A stretch of DNA of 30,704 nucleotides from Bacteroidota bacterium (GTDB taxonomy: Bacteria > Bacteroidota > Bacteroidia > Flavobacteriales > Flavobacteriaceae): the NCBI GenBank assembly GCA_024278565.1, contig JAJRSY010000248.1:1-30704 (forward strand), read 5' to 3'. The notes beneath the pieces are model-generated. The model did not search any database, was not told the origin of the DNA, and worked only from the letters and a program-made list of their open reading frames with translations. Shown here piece after piece: positions 14,924-23,100 of this stretch (position 1 is the first letter of the stretch; each line of letters begins with the position of its first letter). Made by a program: the position numbers and the translations under genes.

Positions 14924-16234
14924 TTAATGTCTGCCCCTGCTGCTTCTACCTCCGCCAGAAGACCTGCCTCCTGAAGATCGTGATGAACCACCAGAGCTTC
15001 TGTAGCTGCTGCCCGAACTTCTGCCACTACTTCTGACACTTGAGCTGCGGCTTCCCGAAGATCGGTAATTGCTGCTTCTGGGCGCAGAGTTTCTGTACGA
15101 CTGCTTGCTTCTAGAGCTGCTGTTTCTATAGGCACCGCCACTTCTTGTGCGGGTGCCAGAGCTTCGATAGGTCGACGTTCTTGGTGCGGATGACCTTGTG
15201 GTGCTTCTTGTACCCTGGGTTCCCCTTCGGTACGTACTGCTTCGCGGTGCGGTACTTCTATACGACTGGTTGCTTCTTGAAGACCTGTTGTACCTGGGTA
15301 CCGCCCTCGTGCTTCTGCTTGTTCTATAAGACCGGTTTCGATCTACGCCCACCGTTCTTCTTGATGCTATGCCGCTTCTACTGCTTCTGGTCGCCGAACT
15401 TCTGTTTGCACTTGATCTGCCGTTCGTTGTTCGATATCTTGGGGATGTTCCCCTTGAAGTATTCACGTTCGATCTTCCCCTTAAAGCGGTTCTTGAACTA
15501 TTGTTGGCAAGGGAATTCCTGTTATAGTACCCTCTTCTTCCTGCGTTGAAGGCATAATTTCTGTTTCCATATCCGTTCCATCCCCAACCTTGGCCACCCC
15601 AGCCCCAATTGTTGAATCCTCCCATTCCCCAATTGTTCCACCCCCAAGGGCCTCCCATACCAAAACCTCCCATTCCCCAGTTGTTCCATCCGCCACCCCA
15701 GCCCCAGTTGTTGAATCCTCCCATTCCCCAATTGTTCCATCCCCAACCCCAAGGGCCTCCCATACCGAAACCCCCCATACCAAAGCCTCCCATTCCCCAG
15801 TTGTTCCATCCATTGTCGTAGATATTGATATTTACGCCAGTAGGGTTGTCGCCCCATGCCCCGTTACCGGCATAGTCATTGTCTGCACTGTAATAATCGG
15901 TCAATTGTTCTTCGTTGATACTGTTGATACTGTCGTTCACCACCCCACTTGAATATGAATCGACATCAGTGAATATCTCGCTATCGAGAATTTGATCGTA
16001 CTGATCTGCCTTTTGCCCGAAATAATTCCCGTAAGCGTCAACGCCCTCCTGTTGCTTGGGCTGTTGATTGTTTTGTGGGGCTATTTCTACAACGGTAGCA
16101 TTGCCATCAGTATATATACCGTCATTGTCGTAGTACGAGGCCTGTTGGTAAGAGCCACAGGAAACGGCAAAAAAGGCAACTACGGAAAACAAGGCCGCAG
16201 TACGTAGTTTTTGAAGGGGTAGGGATTGTATCAT
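14924..16234 (-). CDS. low-complexity lipoprotein: Gly/Trp/Asn-rich core, Arg/Ser-rich tail
   Basis: 436 residues, not assignable to a family by eye. The N-terminus is a lipoprotein signal peptide (lipobox AVSC, Cys26). Residues about 27-140 are acidic and rich in Tyr, Asp, Gln and Ser. Residues about 140-225 are built of repeats such as NNWGMGGFGMGGPWGWNNWG, almost only G, W, N, M, F and P. From about 240 to the end the protein is Arg/Ser/Tyr/Thr-rich (RSSGSRSSSVRSSGRSSG), strongly basic. The three zones have opposite charge or none, suggesting self-association or matrix binding, but that is inference. It precedes the OmpP1 gene by 39 nt and is divergent from proS. ATG at 16234 is the only start that supplies the signal peptide. 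Confidence 0.85.
   Translation of the reverse strand: MIQSLPLQKLRTAALFSVVAFFAVSCGSYQQASYYDNDGIYTDGNATVVEIAPQNNQQPKQQEGVDAYGNYFGQKADQYDQILDSEIFTDVDSYSSGVVNDSINSINEEQLTDYYSADNDYAGNGAWGDNPTGVNINIYDNGWNNWGMGGFGMGGFGMGGPWGWGWNNWGMGGFNNWGWGGGWNNWGMGGFGMGGPWGWNNWGMGGFNNWGWGGQGWGWNGYGNRNYAFNAGRRGYYNRNSLANNSSRTALRGRSNVNTSRGTSPRYRTTNGRSSANRSSATRSSRSGIASRRTVGVDRNRSYRTSRSTRAVPRYNRSSRSNQSYRSTAPRSSTYRRGTQGTRSTTRSSAPRTSTYRSSGTRTRSGGAYRNSSSRSKQSYRNSAPRSSNYRSSGSRSSSVRSSGRSSGSSYRSSGGSSRSSGGRSSGGGRSSRGRH
15596..15815 (-). repeat. internal repeats coding the Gly/Trp-rich core
   Basis: Imperfect tandem duplication at DNA level inside the lipoprotein gene. The plus strand repeatedly shows CATTCCCCAGTTGTTCCA and AAGGGCCTCCCATACC in the same order. 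Copy number could vary by recombination. Open frames on the other strand here (Pro/His/Ser-rich) are shadows. Confidence 0.75.
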
Positions 16235-16251
16235 CGTTGTAATTTTAATTG

Positions 16252-16289
16252 TTGAACATTATAAAAATAGTTAGTTTTACCGAACTATT
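16252..16289. promoter_or_regulatory. proS promoter candidate with inverted repeat
   Basis: TTG at 16252-16254 and TAGTTTTA at 16272-16279 (spacing 17) approximate the Bacteroidetes promoter on the plus strand, one base off TAnnTTTG. AATAGTT (16266-16272) and AACTATT (16283-16289) form a 7-bp dyad centred on the -7 element between two divergent genes. Both are weak calls. Confidence 0.35.
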
Positions 16290-16328
16290 ACGAAATCATT
16301 AACACAAGTTTTGTGCCAAACTATAGAA

Positions 16329-17804
16329 ATGGGTAAATATTTAACGAAGAGAAGTGAGGATTATTCCAAATGGTACAACGAACTCGTTGTAAAGGCCGAT
16401 ATGGCCGAAAACTCGGGGGTTCGTGGCTGTATGATCATTAAACCTTACGGGTTTGCCATCTGGGAGAAAATGCAGGCCGCCTTGGATAAAATGTTCAAGG
16501 AAACGGGCCATGAAAATGCCTATTTTCCATTGTTCATTCCCAAATCATATTTAAGTAAGGAAGCAAGCCATGTTGAGGGGTTTGCCAAAGAATGTGCCGT
16601 AGTGACCCATTACAGACTAAAGAACGCAGAAGACGGAAGCGGTATCATAGTCGATCCCGATGCCAAGTTGGAAGAAGAACTGATCGTAAGGCCAACATCG
16701 GAAACCATTATTTGGGATGCCTACAGAAGATGGATCCAATCGTATCGCGATCTACCACTGCTGATCAACCAATGGGCAAATGTGGTACGTTGGGAGATGC
16801 GTACCCGTCTTTTTTTGCGCACGGCCGAATTTTTATGGCAAGAAGGGCATACGGCGCATGCTACCGAAAAGGAAGCTATCGAGGAAGCAGAACAGATGTT
16901 GGACATTTATGCCGATTTTGCCGAAGACCATATGGCAATGCCCGTAATCAAAGGAACAAAAACCGATAGCGAACGCTTTGCCGGTGCTTTGGAAACCTAT
17001 TGTATCGAAGCTTTGATGCAAGATGGCAAGGCACTTCAGGCGGGAACATCGCATTTTTTAGGACAAAATTTCGCCAAAGCGTTCGATGTGAAATTTGCCA
17101 ATAAAGAAGGAAAGAAGGAATATGTATGGGCGACTTCATGGGGAGTGTCAACACGTTTGGTAGGCGCCTTGATAATGACCCATAGTGATGATAACGGCTT
17201 GGTGCTGCCCCCCAAATTGGCACCTATTCAAGTTGTTATAGTACCTATTTACAAAGGGCTGGATCAATTAGAGGTTATTTCTGAAAAAGTGAAACCCTTG
17301 GTCAAGGAGCTGAGGTCAAAGGGAATTTCGGTCAAGTTCGATAATAGGGATACCCACAAACCGGGCTTTAAATTCAATGAATACGAACTGAAGGGTGTAC
17401 CCGTGCGTTTGGCAATTGGCCAACGTGATATGGAAAATGGCACCTATGAGGTCGCCCGAAGGGATACCCTTGAAAAAGAAACCGTACCCATGAACGAGGT
17501 AGTTGCAAAGATTGAATTTTTGATGGAGGATATTCAAAAAAACATCTATAAAAAAGCAGCCGATCATAGAGATGCGCATATAACAGAAGTGAATAGCTAT
17601 GAGGAGTTCAAAGTGGTTCTTAACGATAAGGGAGGTTTTATAGCTGCCCACTGGGATGGAACTTCTGAAACCGAAGATAGAATCAAAGAGGAGACGAAGG
17701 CGACCATTCGCTGTATTCCTATTGATGTAAAAGAAGAACAAGGCAGTTGTATGGTGACGGGAAAACCTTCGTCGTACAGGGTTCTTTTCGCAAAGGCTTA
17801 TTGA
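16329..17804 (+). CDS. proS: prolyl-tRNA synthetase (archaeal/eukaryote-like type)
   Basis: Class II synthetase charging tRNA-Pro, about 491 residues, without the long editing insertion of the standard bacterial form. It belongs to the shorter archaeal/eukaryote-like type (ProS type 3). Evidence: start MGKYLTKRSEDYSKWYNELV, YAFP-like segment ENAYFPLFIPKSYL, RPTSETIIWDAYRRWI (motif 2 region), FLRTAEFLWQEGHTAHAT, GTSHFLGQNFAKAFDVKF and motif 3 region WGVSTRLVGALIMTHSDDNGLVLPP. Then an anticodon-binding domain (PIQVVIVPIYKG) and a C-terminal domain ending in ...RVLFAKAY. An in-frame ATG lies 18 nt earlier (16311), but 16329 matches family N-termini. No operon partner on this strand before the tRNA. 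Confidence 0.96.
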   Translation: MGKYLTKRSEDYSKWYNELVVKADMAENSGVRGCMIIKPYGFAIWEKMQAALDKMFKETGHENAYFPLFIPKSYLSKEASHVEGFAKECAVVTHYRLKNAEDGSGIIVDPDAKLEEELIVRPTSETIIWDAYRRWIQSYRDLPLLINQWANVVRWEMRTRLFLRTAEFLWQEGHTAHATEKEAIEEAEQMLDIYADFAEDHMAMPVIKGTKTDSERFAGALETYCIEALMQDGKALQAGTSHFLGQNFAKAFDVKFANKEGKKEYVWATSWGVSTRLVGALIMTHSDDNGLVLPPKLAPIQVVIVPIYKGLDQLEVISEKVKPLVKELRSKGISVKFDNRDTHKPGFKFNEYELKGVPVRLAIGQRDMENGTYEVARRDTLEKETVPMNEVVAKIEFLMEDIQKNIYKKAADHRDAHITEVNSYEEFKVVLNDKGGFIAAHWDGTSETEDRIKEETKATIRCIPIDVKEEQGSCMVTGKPSSYRVLFAKAY

Positions 17805-17872
17805 CTTCGAAATACGCTGAGTGCTTAGTAGTTGGTTTTTAGTGAATTTTATTAAAAAAGAATATCCAATTA

Positions 17873-17902
17873 TTGTGATAGTTAAAAATAATTGTATTTT
17901 TG
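17873..17902 (+). promoter_or_regulatory. promoter for tRNA-Glu (and probably rpsT)
   Basis: TTG at 17873-17875, then 19 nt, then TATTTTTG at 17895-17902: an exact fit to TTG-N19-TAnnTTTG. Transcription would start near 17909, giving a leader of about 90 nt before the tRNA. Confidence 0.75.
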
Positions 17903-18000
17903 CATCCGCTAATAAGTTGGAGTTAGGCATTGGTTTTTAGGAAGTCTTTGAATTGATTAAGATCGTAATTCCAAAACAACCTCTCGATTTTAGCAAAATT

Positions 18001-18072
18001 GGTCCGTTCGTCTAGGGGTTAGGACGCCAGGTTTTCATCCTGGTAACAGGGGTTCGATTCCCCTACGGACTA
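18001..18072 (+). tRNA. tRNA-Glu (anticodon TTC)
   Basis: Complete cloverleaf. The acceptor arms are GGTCCGT and ACGGACT (first pair G-U), with A as discriminator. The D-arm begins GTCTAG. The anticodon stem is CCAGG/CCTGG around the loop TTTTCAT, with TTC in the anticodon position. The T-arm is AGGGG-TTCGATT-CCCCT. The 3' CCA is not encoded. It lies between proS and rpsT on the same strand. Confidence 0.96.
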
Positions 18073-18167
18073 CAGAAATGAATTAAAAGTTATTAATTAA
18101 AAATGAAAATTTAAATAAATTGGAATATCAATTTTTAACTTTTCATTATCAATTTTAAATTAAAGTA

Positions 18168-18419
18168 ATGGCAAATCACAAGTCGGCATTAAAGAGGATC
18201 AGAAGAAACGAAGCGGTGCGCTTGCGTAACCGATACCAGCATAAAACAATGCGTAGCGCATTGAAAAAATTGCGTTCTGAAGAAAAGAAAAAAGATGCTG
18301 AGGCTCTGTTGCCAAGTGTTGTAAGTATGATCGATCGTTTGGCAAAGCGCAATATCATTCATTCGAACAAGGCGGCCAATATTAAAAGTAAATTGGCGAA
18401 GCACGTAGCTGCACTATAA
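18168..18419 (+). CDS. rpsT: 30S ribosomal protein S20
   Basis: Basic 83-residue protein that binds 16S rRNA in the small subunit. The whole length matches the family: MANHKSALKRIRRNEAVRLRN, KTMRSALKKLR, a central acidic/basic helix, then MIDRLAKRNIIHSNKAANIKSKLAKHVAAL. It follows tRNA-Glu after 95 nt of very AT-rich sequence and may share its promoter. A strong terminator follows immediately. Confidence 0.97.
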   Translation: MANHKSALKRIRRNEAVRLRNRYQHKTMRSALKKLRSEEKKKDAEALLPSVVSMIDRLAKRNIIHSNKAANIKSKLAKHVAAL

Positions 18420-18447
18420 ATTTACAAGACTACAATACAGATTGCAA

Positions 18448-18478
18448 TGCCCTGATGATTTCATCGGGGCATTTTTTT
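18448..18478 (+). terminator. rpsT intrinsic terminator
   Basis: TGCCCTGATGA-TT-TCATCGGGGCA, an 11-bp stem with one G-U pair, followed by seven T residues; 28 nt after the rpsT stop. Confidence 0.9.
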
Positions 18479-18498
18479 AGGTCTTGTTTTTGGCTGAT

Positions 18499-19185
18499 CT
18501 AACCGTGTTTATCTAAAGAGTGTTCAGTGTGCGTGCGGCGCAGTTGTAGAAATCCGATGATAAAACACAGGTACATACCAACTATTAAAACTTTGAGTAC
18601 CTGGTTGAGATGAAATTTCACATAAAAGTCATAGCTTATACCGCCTGAAAGCATTATTATAGGGTAAAAAGAGTAAAAAATCAAAAGACCAATACTGATC
18701 CATTTCAACAAAACATATTTGTTATTACCCGAATGAACTTGTTTTAAATAAAACAAGCTACAAATGATAAGAACCAATGAACCGACCGCAATTGCATAGA
18801 CTTGGGCGAAGAGGAGTATATCTTGAAAAAAAGGATTGATAAAGCTGGCAATAACAAAAAGAACAGTTCCATATTTAATAAAAGTCTTGGATTTCTGATT
18901 GGTTACGACCCGCCAGAATACGTAATAGAAATATAAAAAGAAAACGATGTCAAAAATGTTGAAGATAAAATTATTCGTAAAAGGGTATTTGTAATTATAA
19001 ATAATTTGAAAGCTCTCATATTTAAGAATAAAGTATCCAAGTATTTCTGACAATAGGGCATAGCCAATTACCATCGGAAAGTATTTCAGAACACCATCAA
19101 AATACCAGCGATAGCGTAGTACGGAAATTACCAATGCTACTCCGTAAAACAGGATGAAATAATTATTTTTTAGAAACTCGATCAC
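18499..19185 (-). CDS. integral membrane protein, unknown
   Basis: 228 residues with six or seven hydrophobic segments (for example LFYGVALVISVLRY, YALLSEILGYFIL, FDIVFFLYFYYVFW, TVLFVIASFI, AIAVGSLVLIICSLFYL, ISIGLLIFYSFYPIIM, VLIVGMYLCFIIGFLQL). The start is GTG at 19185, which supplies the first segment; the next Met is about 38 residues inside. Aromatic and Lys/Arg-rich loops, no enzymatic motif. It starts 37 nt after the stop of the upstream lipoprotein gene and probably shares its promoter. I do not recognise a named family. Confidence 0.75.
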   Translation of the reverse strand: MIEFLKNNYFILFYGVALVISVLRYRWYFDGVLKYFPMVIGYALLSEILGYFILKYESFQIIYNYKYPFTNNFIFNIFDIVFFLYFYYVFWRVVTNQKSKTFIKYGTVLFVIASFINPFFQDILLFAQVYAIAVGSLVLIICSLFYLKQVHSGNNKYVLLKWISIGLLIFYSFYPIIMLSGGISYDFYVKFHLNQVLKVLIVGMYLCFIIGFLQLRRTHTEHSLDKHG

Positions 19186-19222
19186 CTAACTTGGTAATAA
19201 TAAGTAGATTATTCAAAAAAGA

Positions 19223-20014
19223 CTATTGCTCATAGGGCGGTGGAGCTCCGTTACCCCTGTTCGAGGTCAAGCTTTTTCCGTTTTGATAGGGCAATAGTGC
19301 GGTTGTATTGGGTTTTGAATTTGGTGGGCTAGGTATAAAAGAAGCGTAGGTTCTATTGTTTTTAGGATTTACAAACCCCGTTTCAATACCTTTCATTCGA
19401 CCAAAACCAGAGTCGAGAATTACAGCTTTGGGGTCTTCTTTATTCGTATCGTCAATATAGAACAAGAAGTCACCATCTCCTTTTTTTATGGTAGGAGAAA
19501 TCAAGAGTGAATTTTGTCTCGGGTGCAAAATAGAATCCTTACTCTTCGGAAAATAAGTTTCGTCTGGATAGTTGGAAAAATAAAACCGCAAAGTAGATAT
19601 CTCTACTCCGGCCAATTTAGCTTCTTGTTCGATATAGGCCATATATTGTTTTATGGTCTTGTAATCGTAGTATACATATCTTGCAACATCAAAAGGGGCT
19701 GGTGCTTCATTGGCTTGATCACCATCATTATTTTTATTTTGTTGTATGTGCTGCTGTTTTGTTTTGCCGTAGTACCTGTTGCGATTGATCGAGTCTTCGT
19801 ACCGTTGTATTAAAGGCAGCCTTCTTTTTCCATAGGTTTCGTAGGCGGTTTTTGCTTCCTCTATTGGAATAATCACCTGTTTTGGAGCCTCTACAATGGG
19901 TTGTGTATCATCTTCATCGGGTTTTTGTTTTCCGTCTTCCCAACAGCTTGAAATACTAAGTACTAGAATAGAAAGAACTGTAAACCTGTACAAAGGTTTT
20001 TTTGTATTTTTCAT
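19223..20014 (-). CDS. lipoprotein, unknown
   Basis: 263 residues. Lipoprotein signal peptide with lipobox SISSC (Cys24), then an acidic linker rich in Asp, Glu, Pro and Lys. A helical stretch (AKTAYETYGKRRLPLIQRYED) and a globular part (FDVARYVYYDYKTIKQYMAYIEQEAKLAGVEIS, then TLRFYFSNYPDE) follow. The C-terminus is Pro/Asn-rich (NSKPNTTALLPYQNG, GNGAPPPYEQ). No family recognised. It has a good promoter (20085-20113) with a leader of about 64 nt, and is followed by the membrane protein gene at 18499-19185, so the two may act together at the envelope. Confidence 0.75.
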   Translation of the reverse strand: MKNTKKPLYRFTVLSILVLSISSCWEDGKQKPDEDDTQPIVEAPKQVIIPIEEAKTAYETYGKRRLPLIQRYEDSINRNRYYGKTKQQHIQQNKNNDGDQANEAPAPFDVARYVYYDYKTIKQYMAYIEQEAKLAGVEISTLRFYFSNYPDETYFPKSKDSILHPRQNSLLISPTIKKGDGDFLFYIDDTNKEDPKAVILDSGFGRMKGIETGFVNPKNNRTYASFIPSPPNSKPNTTALLPYQNGKSLTSNRGNGAPPPYEQ

Positions 20015-20084
20015 GATAGCTAAGATTTTAAGGTTTTTATGTTACTCGCAAAAAAAGAGGGGGGAAGAGGTATTCTTGCAATAC

Positions 20085-20113
20085 CAAAGATATTTAAAAA
20101 AGGCCAATCTCAA
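20085..20113 (-). promoter_or_regulatory. promoter for the lipoprotein/membrane-protein pair
   Basis: On the minus strand TTG (20113-20111), 18 nt, then TATCTTTG (20092-20085), an exact TAnnTTTG. Confidence 0.7.
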
Positions 20114-20152
20114 TGTTTTTAGTGATTAATTTGAGTAGGGTTAATAAGGAAA

Positions 20153-20193
20153 ACAAAAAAAACACCGACAATCATTTGATTGTCGGTGTTTTT
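20153..20193. terminator. perfect-stem terminator after rho
   Basis: AAACACCGACAATCA-TT-TGATTGTCGGTGTTT is a fully complementary stem with flanking A and T runs. It lies 22 nt beyond the rho stop and can end transcription on the minus strand; it is symmetrical and so could act on the plus strand too. Confidence 0.92.
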
Positions 20194-20214
20194 GAAATGT
20201 TACTAAAAAAGTTG

Positions 20215-21801
20215 TTACTGGTTCATGGTCAATAAAAACTCTTCATTGCTTTTTGTTTGTTTAAAGCGTTGCTCAATAAACTCCATTGCTTCAACAGGGT
20301 TCATGTCAGCGAGGTATTTTCGCATGATCCACATACGTTGTATTGTAGCCTCATCTAATAAGAGATCATCTCTTCTGGTACTTGATGAAGTAAGATCAAT
20401 AGCAGGGAAAATTCTTCGGTTCGATATTTTACGATCCAATTGAAGTTCCATATTACCGGTACCTTTGAATTCCTCAAAAATCACCTCATCCATTTTAGAA
20501 CCTGTATCGGTAAGGGCCGTTGCAATAATCGATAGTGAGCCGCCACCTTCTATATTACGTGCCGCCCCAAAGAAACGTTTTGGTTTATGAAGCGCATTTG
20601 AATCAACACCACCACTCAATACTTTACCTGAAGCTGGTTGTACGGTGTTGTATGCTCTTGCCAATCGGGTTATAGAATCTAATAATATAACAACATCATG
20701 GCCACATTCAACCAATCGTTTTGCTTTTTCAAGAACAATGTTCGCAATACGAACATGTTCGGTCGCCTCCTTGTCAAAGGTAGATGCCACTACCTCACCG
20801 CGTACATTACGTTGCATGTCGGTAACCTCCTCAGGGCGTTCATCGATCAATAAGATAATTTGATATACCTCAGGGTGATTGGCGGCAATACCGTTGGCAA
20901 TATCCTTCAACAACATTGTCTTACCCGTTTTGGGCTGTGAAACGATCATGCCCCTTTGCCCTTTTCCTATGGGTGAGAACAAATCTATAATTCGTGTTGA
21001 GATGGTGCTTTGACGTTCTGATAAGTTGAATTTTTCTTCTGGAAACAAAGGAGTCAAATGTTCAAATGAAACTCGATCCCTTACAATCTGAGGGTCAATA
21101 CCATTTATTTTATTCACTTTAATAAGTGGAAAATACTTTTCACCTTCCTTTGGTGGTCGTATATTTCCTAATACGGTATCTCCTGTTTTTAATCCAAATA
21201 AACGTATTTGCGATTGTGATACATAAATATCATCTGGTGAGGACAAATAGTTGTAATCTGAAGATCGTAAAAAACCATAACCATCTTGCATGATATCCAA
21301 TACTCCTTCACTCTCAATAATGCTGTCAAATTCAAACTCGGGCTCTTTGTACCGGTTTTTCAGATCTTTGTCAAAATTGTTGTTTTTTTCCTCTCTATTT
21401 CTCTGGTGTTGGGGGGGGGTGTTTTGGTTTTTATGCTGGGAGGTGTTTTTTTGATGTTCCCTTTTTCCGTTTCCGTCATTCGAAGTTTGGGGCCTTGGTC
21501 TTGGTCGGGGCCTTTTTTCCTCAGTCTTAGGGGCATTTTCTTCTGTAGTTGCAGTTTCTTGTTTTTCTACCTTAGCTCTTGGTCTGGGCCGTGGCCTAGG
21601 TTTAGGTTTTTTTTGTTCTTTTCCTTCATCTGCCTTTGTTGAAACTTCTGCAGTTGCCTTCGGATCGGTTGCCTGAAGATCCAATATTTGATAGACTAGA
21701 TCAAGTTTTTTTTGGGTTTTGTATTTGGGTACGTTTAAACCCTTGGCAATTTCCTGAAGCTCAGGAAGCTTTTTTGATTTTAAATCTGAAATCTCAAACA
21801 T
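20215..21801 (-). CDS. rho: transcription termination factor Rho
   Basis: Hexameric RNA-dependent ATPase that ends transcription. 528 residues, longer than E. coli Rho (419) because of a basic insertion. Order: Rho N-terminal helical domain (1-45; LKSKKLPELQEIAKGLN). Then a disordered linker (about 50-150) with several RPRPRP tracts and many Gln, Asn and Lys. Then the cold-shock RNA-binding domain (EGVLDIMQDGYGFLRS, about 165-180). Then the ATPase with VSQPKTGKT (Walker A, about 288-295), LLIDERPEEVTDM, VVILLDSITRLARAYN, SGGVDSNALHKPKRFFGAARN (Q-loop region) and GTGNMELQLDRK. Such linker extensions are common in Bacteroidetes Rho. Monocistronic with its own terminator. Confidence 0.97.
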   Translation of the reverse strand: MFEISDLKSKKLPELQEIAKGLNVPKYKTQKKLDLVYQILDLQATDPKATAEVSTKADEGKEQKKPKPRPRPRPRAKVEKQETATTEENAPKTEEKRPRPRPRPQTSNDGNGKREHQKNTSQHKNQNTPPQHQRNREEKNNNFDKDLKNRYKEPEFEFDSIIESEGVLDIMQDGYGFLRSSDYNYLSSPDDIYVSQSQIRLFGLKTGDTVLGNIRPPKEGEKYFPLIKVNKINGIDPQIVRDRVSFEHLTPLFPEEKFNLSERQSTISTRIIDLFSPIGKGQRGMIVSQPKTGKTMLLKDIANGIAANHPEVYQIILLIDERPEEVTDMQRNVRGEVVASTFDKEATEHVRIANIVLEKAKRLVECGHDVVILLDSITRLARAYNTVQPASGKVLSGGVDSNALHKPKRFFGAARNIEGGGSLSIIATALTDTGSKMDEVIFEEFKGTGNMELQLDRKISNRRIFPAIDLTSSSTRRDDLLLDEATIQRMWIMRKYLADMNPVEAMEFIEQRFKQTKSNEEFLLTMNQ

Positions 21802-21977
21802 TAAATAGATATAAATTATAGGTGTATGGTAAAGAATATATTTTTTAAAAGAAGTGTATTGTCAATTGGGTACTTTAAGTGGGAAAGATATCCCTAATTG
21901 GTAAGTGTTATTACTAATAACGGGGCAATGATACAAATTATTTTCATTAATGTCCTTATAATTTTTAAAAAGACACG

Positions 21978-21985
21978 TATTTTTG
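21978..21985 (+). promoter_or_regulatory. -7 element for the DUF4293 gene
   Basis: TATTTTTG, exact TAnnTTTG, 23 nt before the ATG at 22009. The -33 position has TTA (21956-21958) rather than TTG. Confidence 0.5.
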
Positions 21986-22008
21986 CAATACTAATTGTTA
22001 AAGTGGCA

Positions 22009-22419
22009 ATGGTTCAAAGAATACAGACCATATATTTGTTCGTAGTTGGGGTATTGGGGGGCGTTCTTCCTATATGGGCCAGGTTGTGGTCAGATGCGGA
22101 TGGAAACGAATTTTTTGCCCGTAACGATGTTTTTATTTCCGTTGCGTTTTATGTGATGGCCGCTTTGGCGATTGTCGCCATAGTATTGTACAAGAATAGA
22201 AAAAATCAATTTGTGGTGAACAGATTGAATATGATATTGAATCTTTTTTTACTAGGATTTTTCGTTTACCGGTCCCTAAACTTATCTGGAGAGGCCTTGG
22301 TCTCTGAGAAGGGTATTGGGATGCTCATTCCTGTATTTTCTATCGTTTTATTGGTCCTGGCCAACAGGGCCATTAAGAAGGATGAAGATCTTGTAAAATC
22401 TGTGGATCGTTTGCGTTGA
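22009..22419 (+). CDS. DUF4293 membrane protein
   Basis: 136 residues, four hydrophobic segments: IYLFVVGVLGGVLPIWARLW, FISVAFYVMAALAIVAIVLY, MILNLFLLGFFVYRSL and IGMLIPVFSIVLLVLANRAI, with the family's MVQRIQTIYL start and DEDLVKSVDRLR end. Function unknown; the family is restricted to Bacteroidetes as far as I know. The start is ATG at 22009, close behind a TATTTTTG element; the upstream frame to 21898 lacks such support. It is divergent from rho, and a terminator follows. Confidence 0.88.
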   Translation: MVQRIQTIYLFVVGVLGGVLPIWARLWSDADGNEFFARNDVFISVAFYVMAALAIVAIVLYKNRKNQFVVNRLNMILNLFLLGFFVYRSLNLSGEALVSEKGIGMLIPVFSIVLLVLANRAIKKDEDLVKSVDRLR

Positions 22420-22448
22420 ACCTAACATCTTAGTAGTATTAGTGCGTG

Positions 22449-22478
22449 AAACCCGGGGTTGTTCCCGGGTTTTTTTTT
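22449..22478 (+). terminator. terminator after the DUF4293 gene
   Basis: ACCCGGG-GTTGTT-CCCGGGT stem followed by nine T residues, about 30 nt after the stop. Confidence 0.9.
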
Positions 22479-22513
22479 ACACCAAAATACTATCGGCATT
22501 GATGTTAGGTTGG

Positions 22514-23014
22514 TTATTGACCTCTTTTCCCCAATTCCACGACCTCTAAGTCTTTGATTTCCGATTTATCTATCACAAACCGTAACATGGTTCTTACCGT
22601 ATGAATCCCGTATTTGCCACAGGCGCCTGGGTTCATATGTAGCACGCCCAGCTTTTTATCCCACATGACCTTTAAAATATGTGAATGCCCAGAAATGAAC
22701 AATTTAGGCGGGTTAGTCTGAATCTCCTTTCGGGTTCTGCTATTGTATTTAGGAGGGTAACCACCAATATGGGTCATCAAAACATCAACACCCTCGCAAA
22801 TGAACCTATTGTTCAATGGAAACTCTTTTTGAATAATATGATCGTCGATATTGCCATAGACCCCACGAAGGGGTTTCAGTTTTGCCAAGGCATCGGTTAC
22901 CGTCAATTGACCAATATCGCCAGCATGCCATATCTCGTCAGCTTGTTTGGCATATTTGAGAATGGCATCATCAATATGCGAGTGTGTATCTGAAAGAAGC
23001 AGTATTCTGGTCAT
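22514..23014 (-). CDS. YfcE/MJ0936-type metallophosphoesterase
   Basis: Predicted cytoplasmic two-metal phosphodiesterase of 166 residues. The metal-binding motifs are in order: LLLSDTHSHID (Asp9, His11), WHAGDIG, GVYGNIDDH (the GNHD-like motif), LMTHIGGYPP, FISGHSHI and LHMNPGACGKYG. The length fits the small YfcE family, which acts on phosphodiesters in vitro; the natural substrate is unknown. Divergent from truA. The DUF4293 gene upstream is convergent, with its terminator between the two genes. Confidence 0.9.
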   Translation of the reverse strand: MTRILLLSDTHSHIDDAILKYAKQADEIWHAGDIGQLTVTDALAKLKPLRGVYGNIDDHIIQKEFPLNNRFICEGVDVLMTHIGGYPPKYNSRTRKEIQTNPPKLFISGHSHILKVMWDKKLGVLHMNPGACGKYGIHTVRTMLRFVIDKSEIKDLEVVELGKRGQ

Positions 23015-23100
23015 TTTTTGTGCTATGCTTTTGTTTCGTTTTCGAAATTAAAGGTTTGGTTCTAGAATTCCCAACTTCCATCTTCTAACCCAACTTTTAA

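Noticed and set aside
15590..15952. Pro/Ser/His-rich open frame on the plus strand
   Set aside because: It is the opposite strand of the Gly/Trp-rich lipoprotein core; its codons mirror the real gene.
16311..16328. Upstream ATG of proS (adds six residues)
   Set aside because: The ATG at 16329 gives the MGKYLTKRSEDYSKW start expected for the family.
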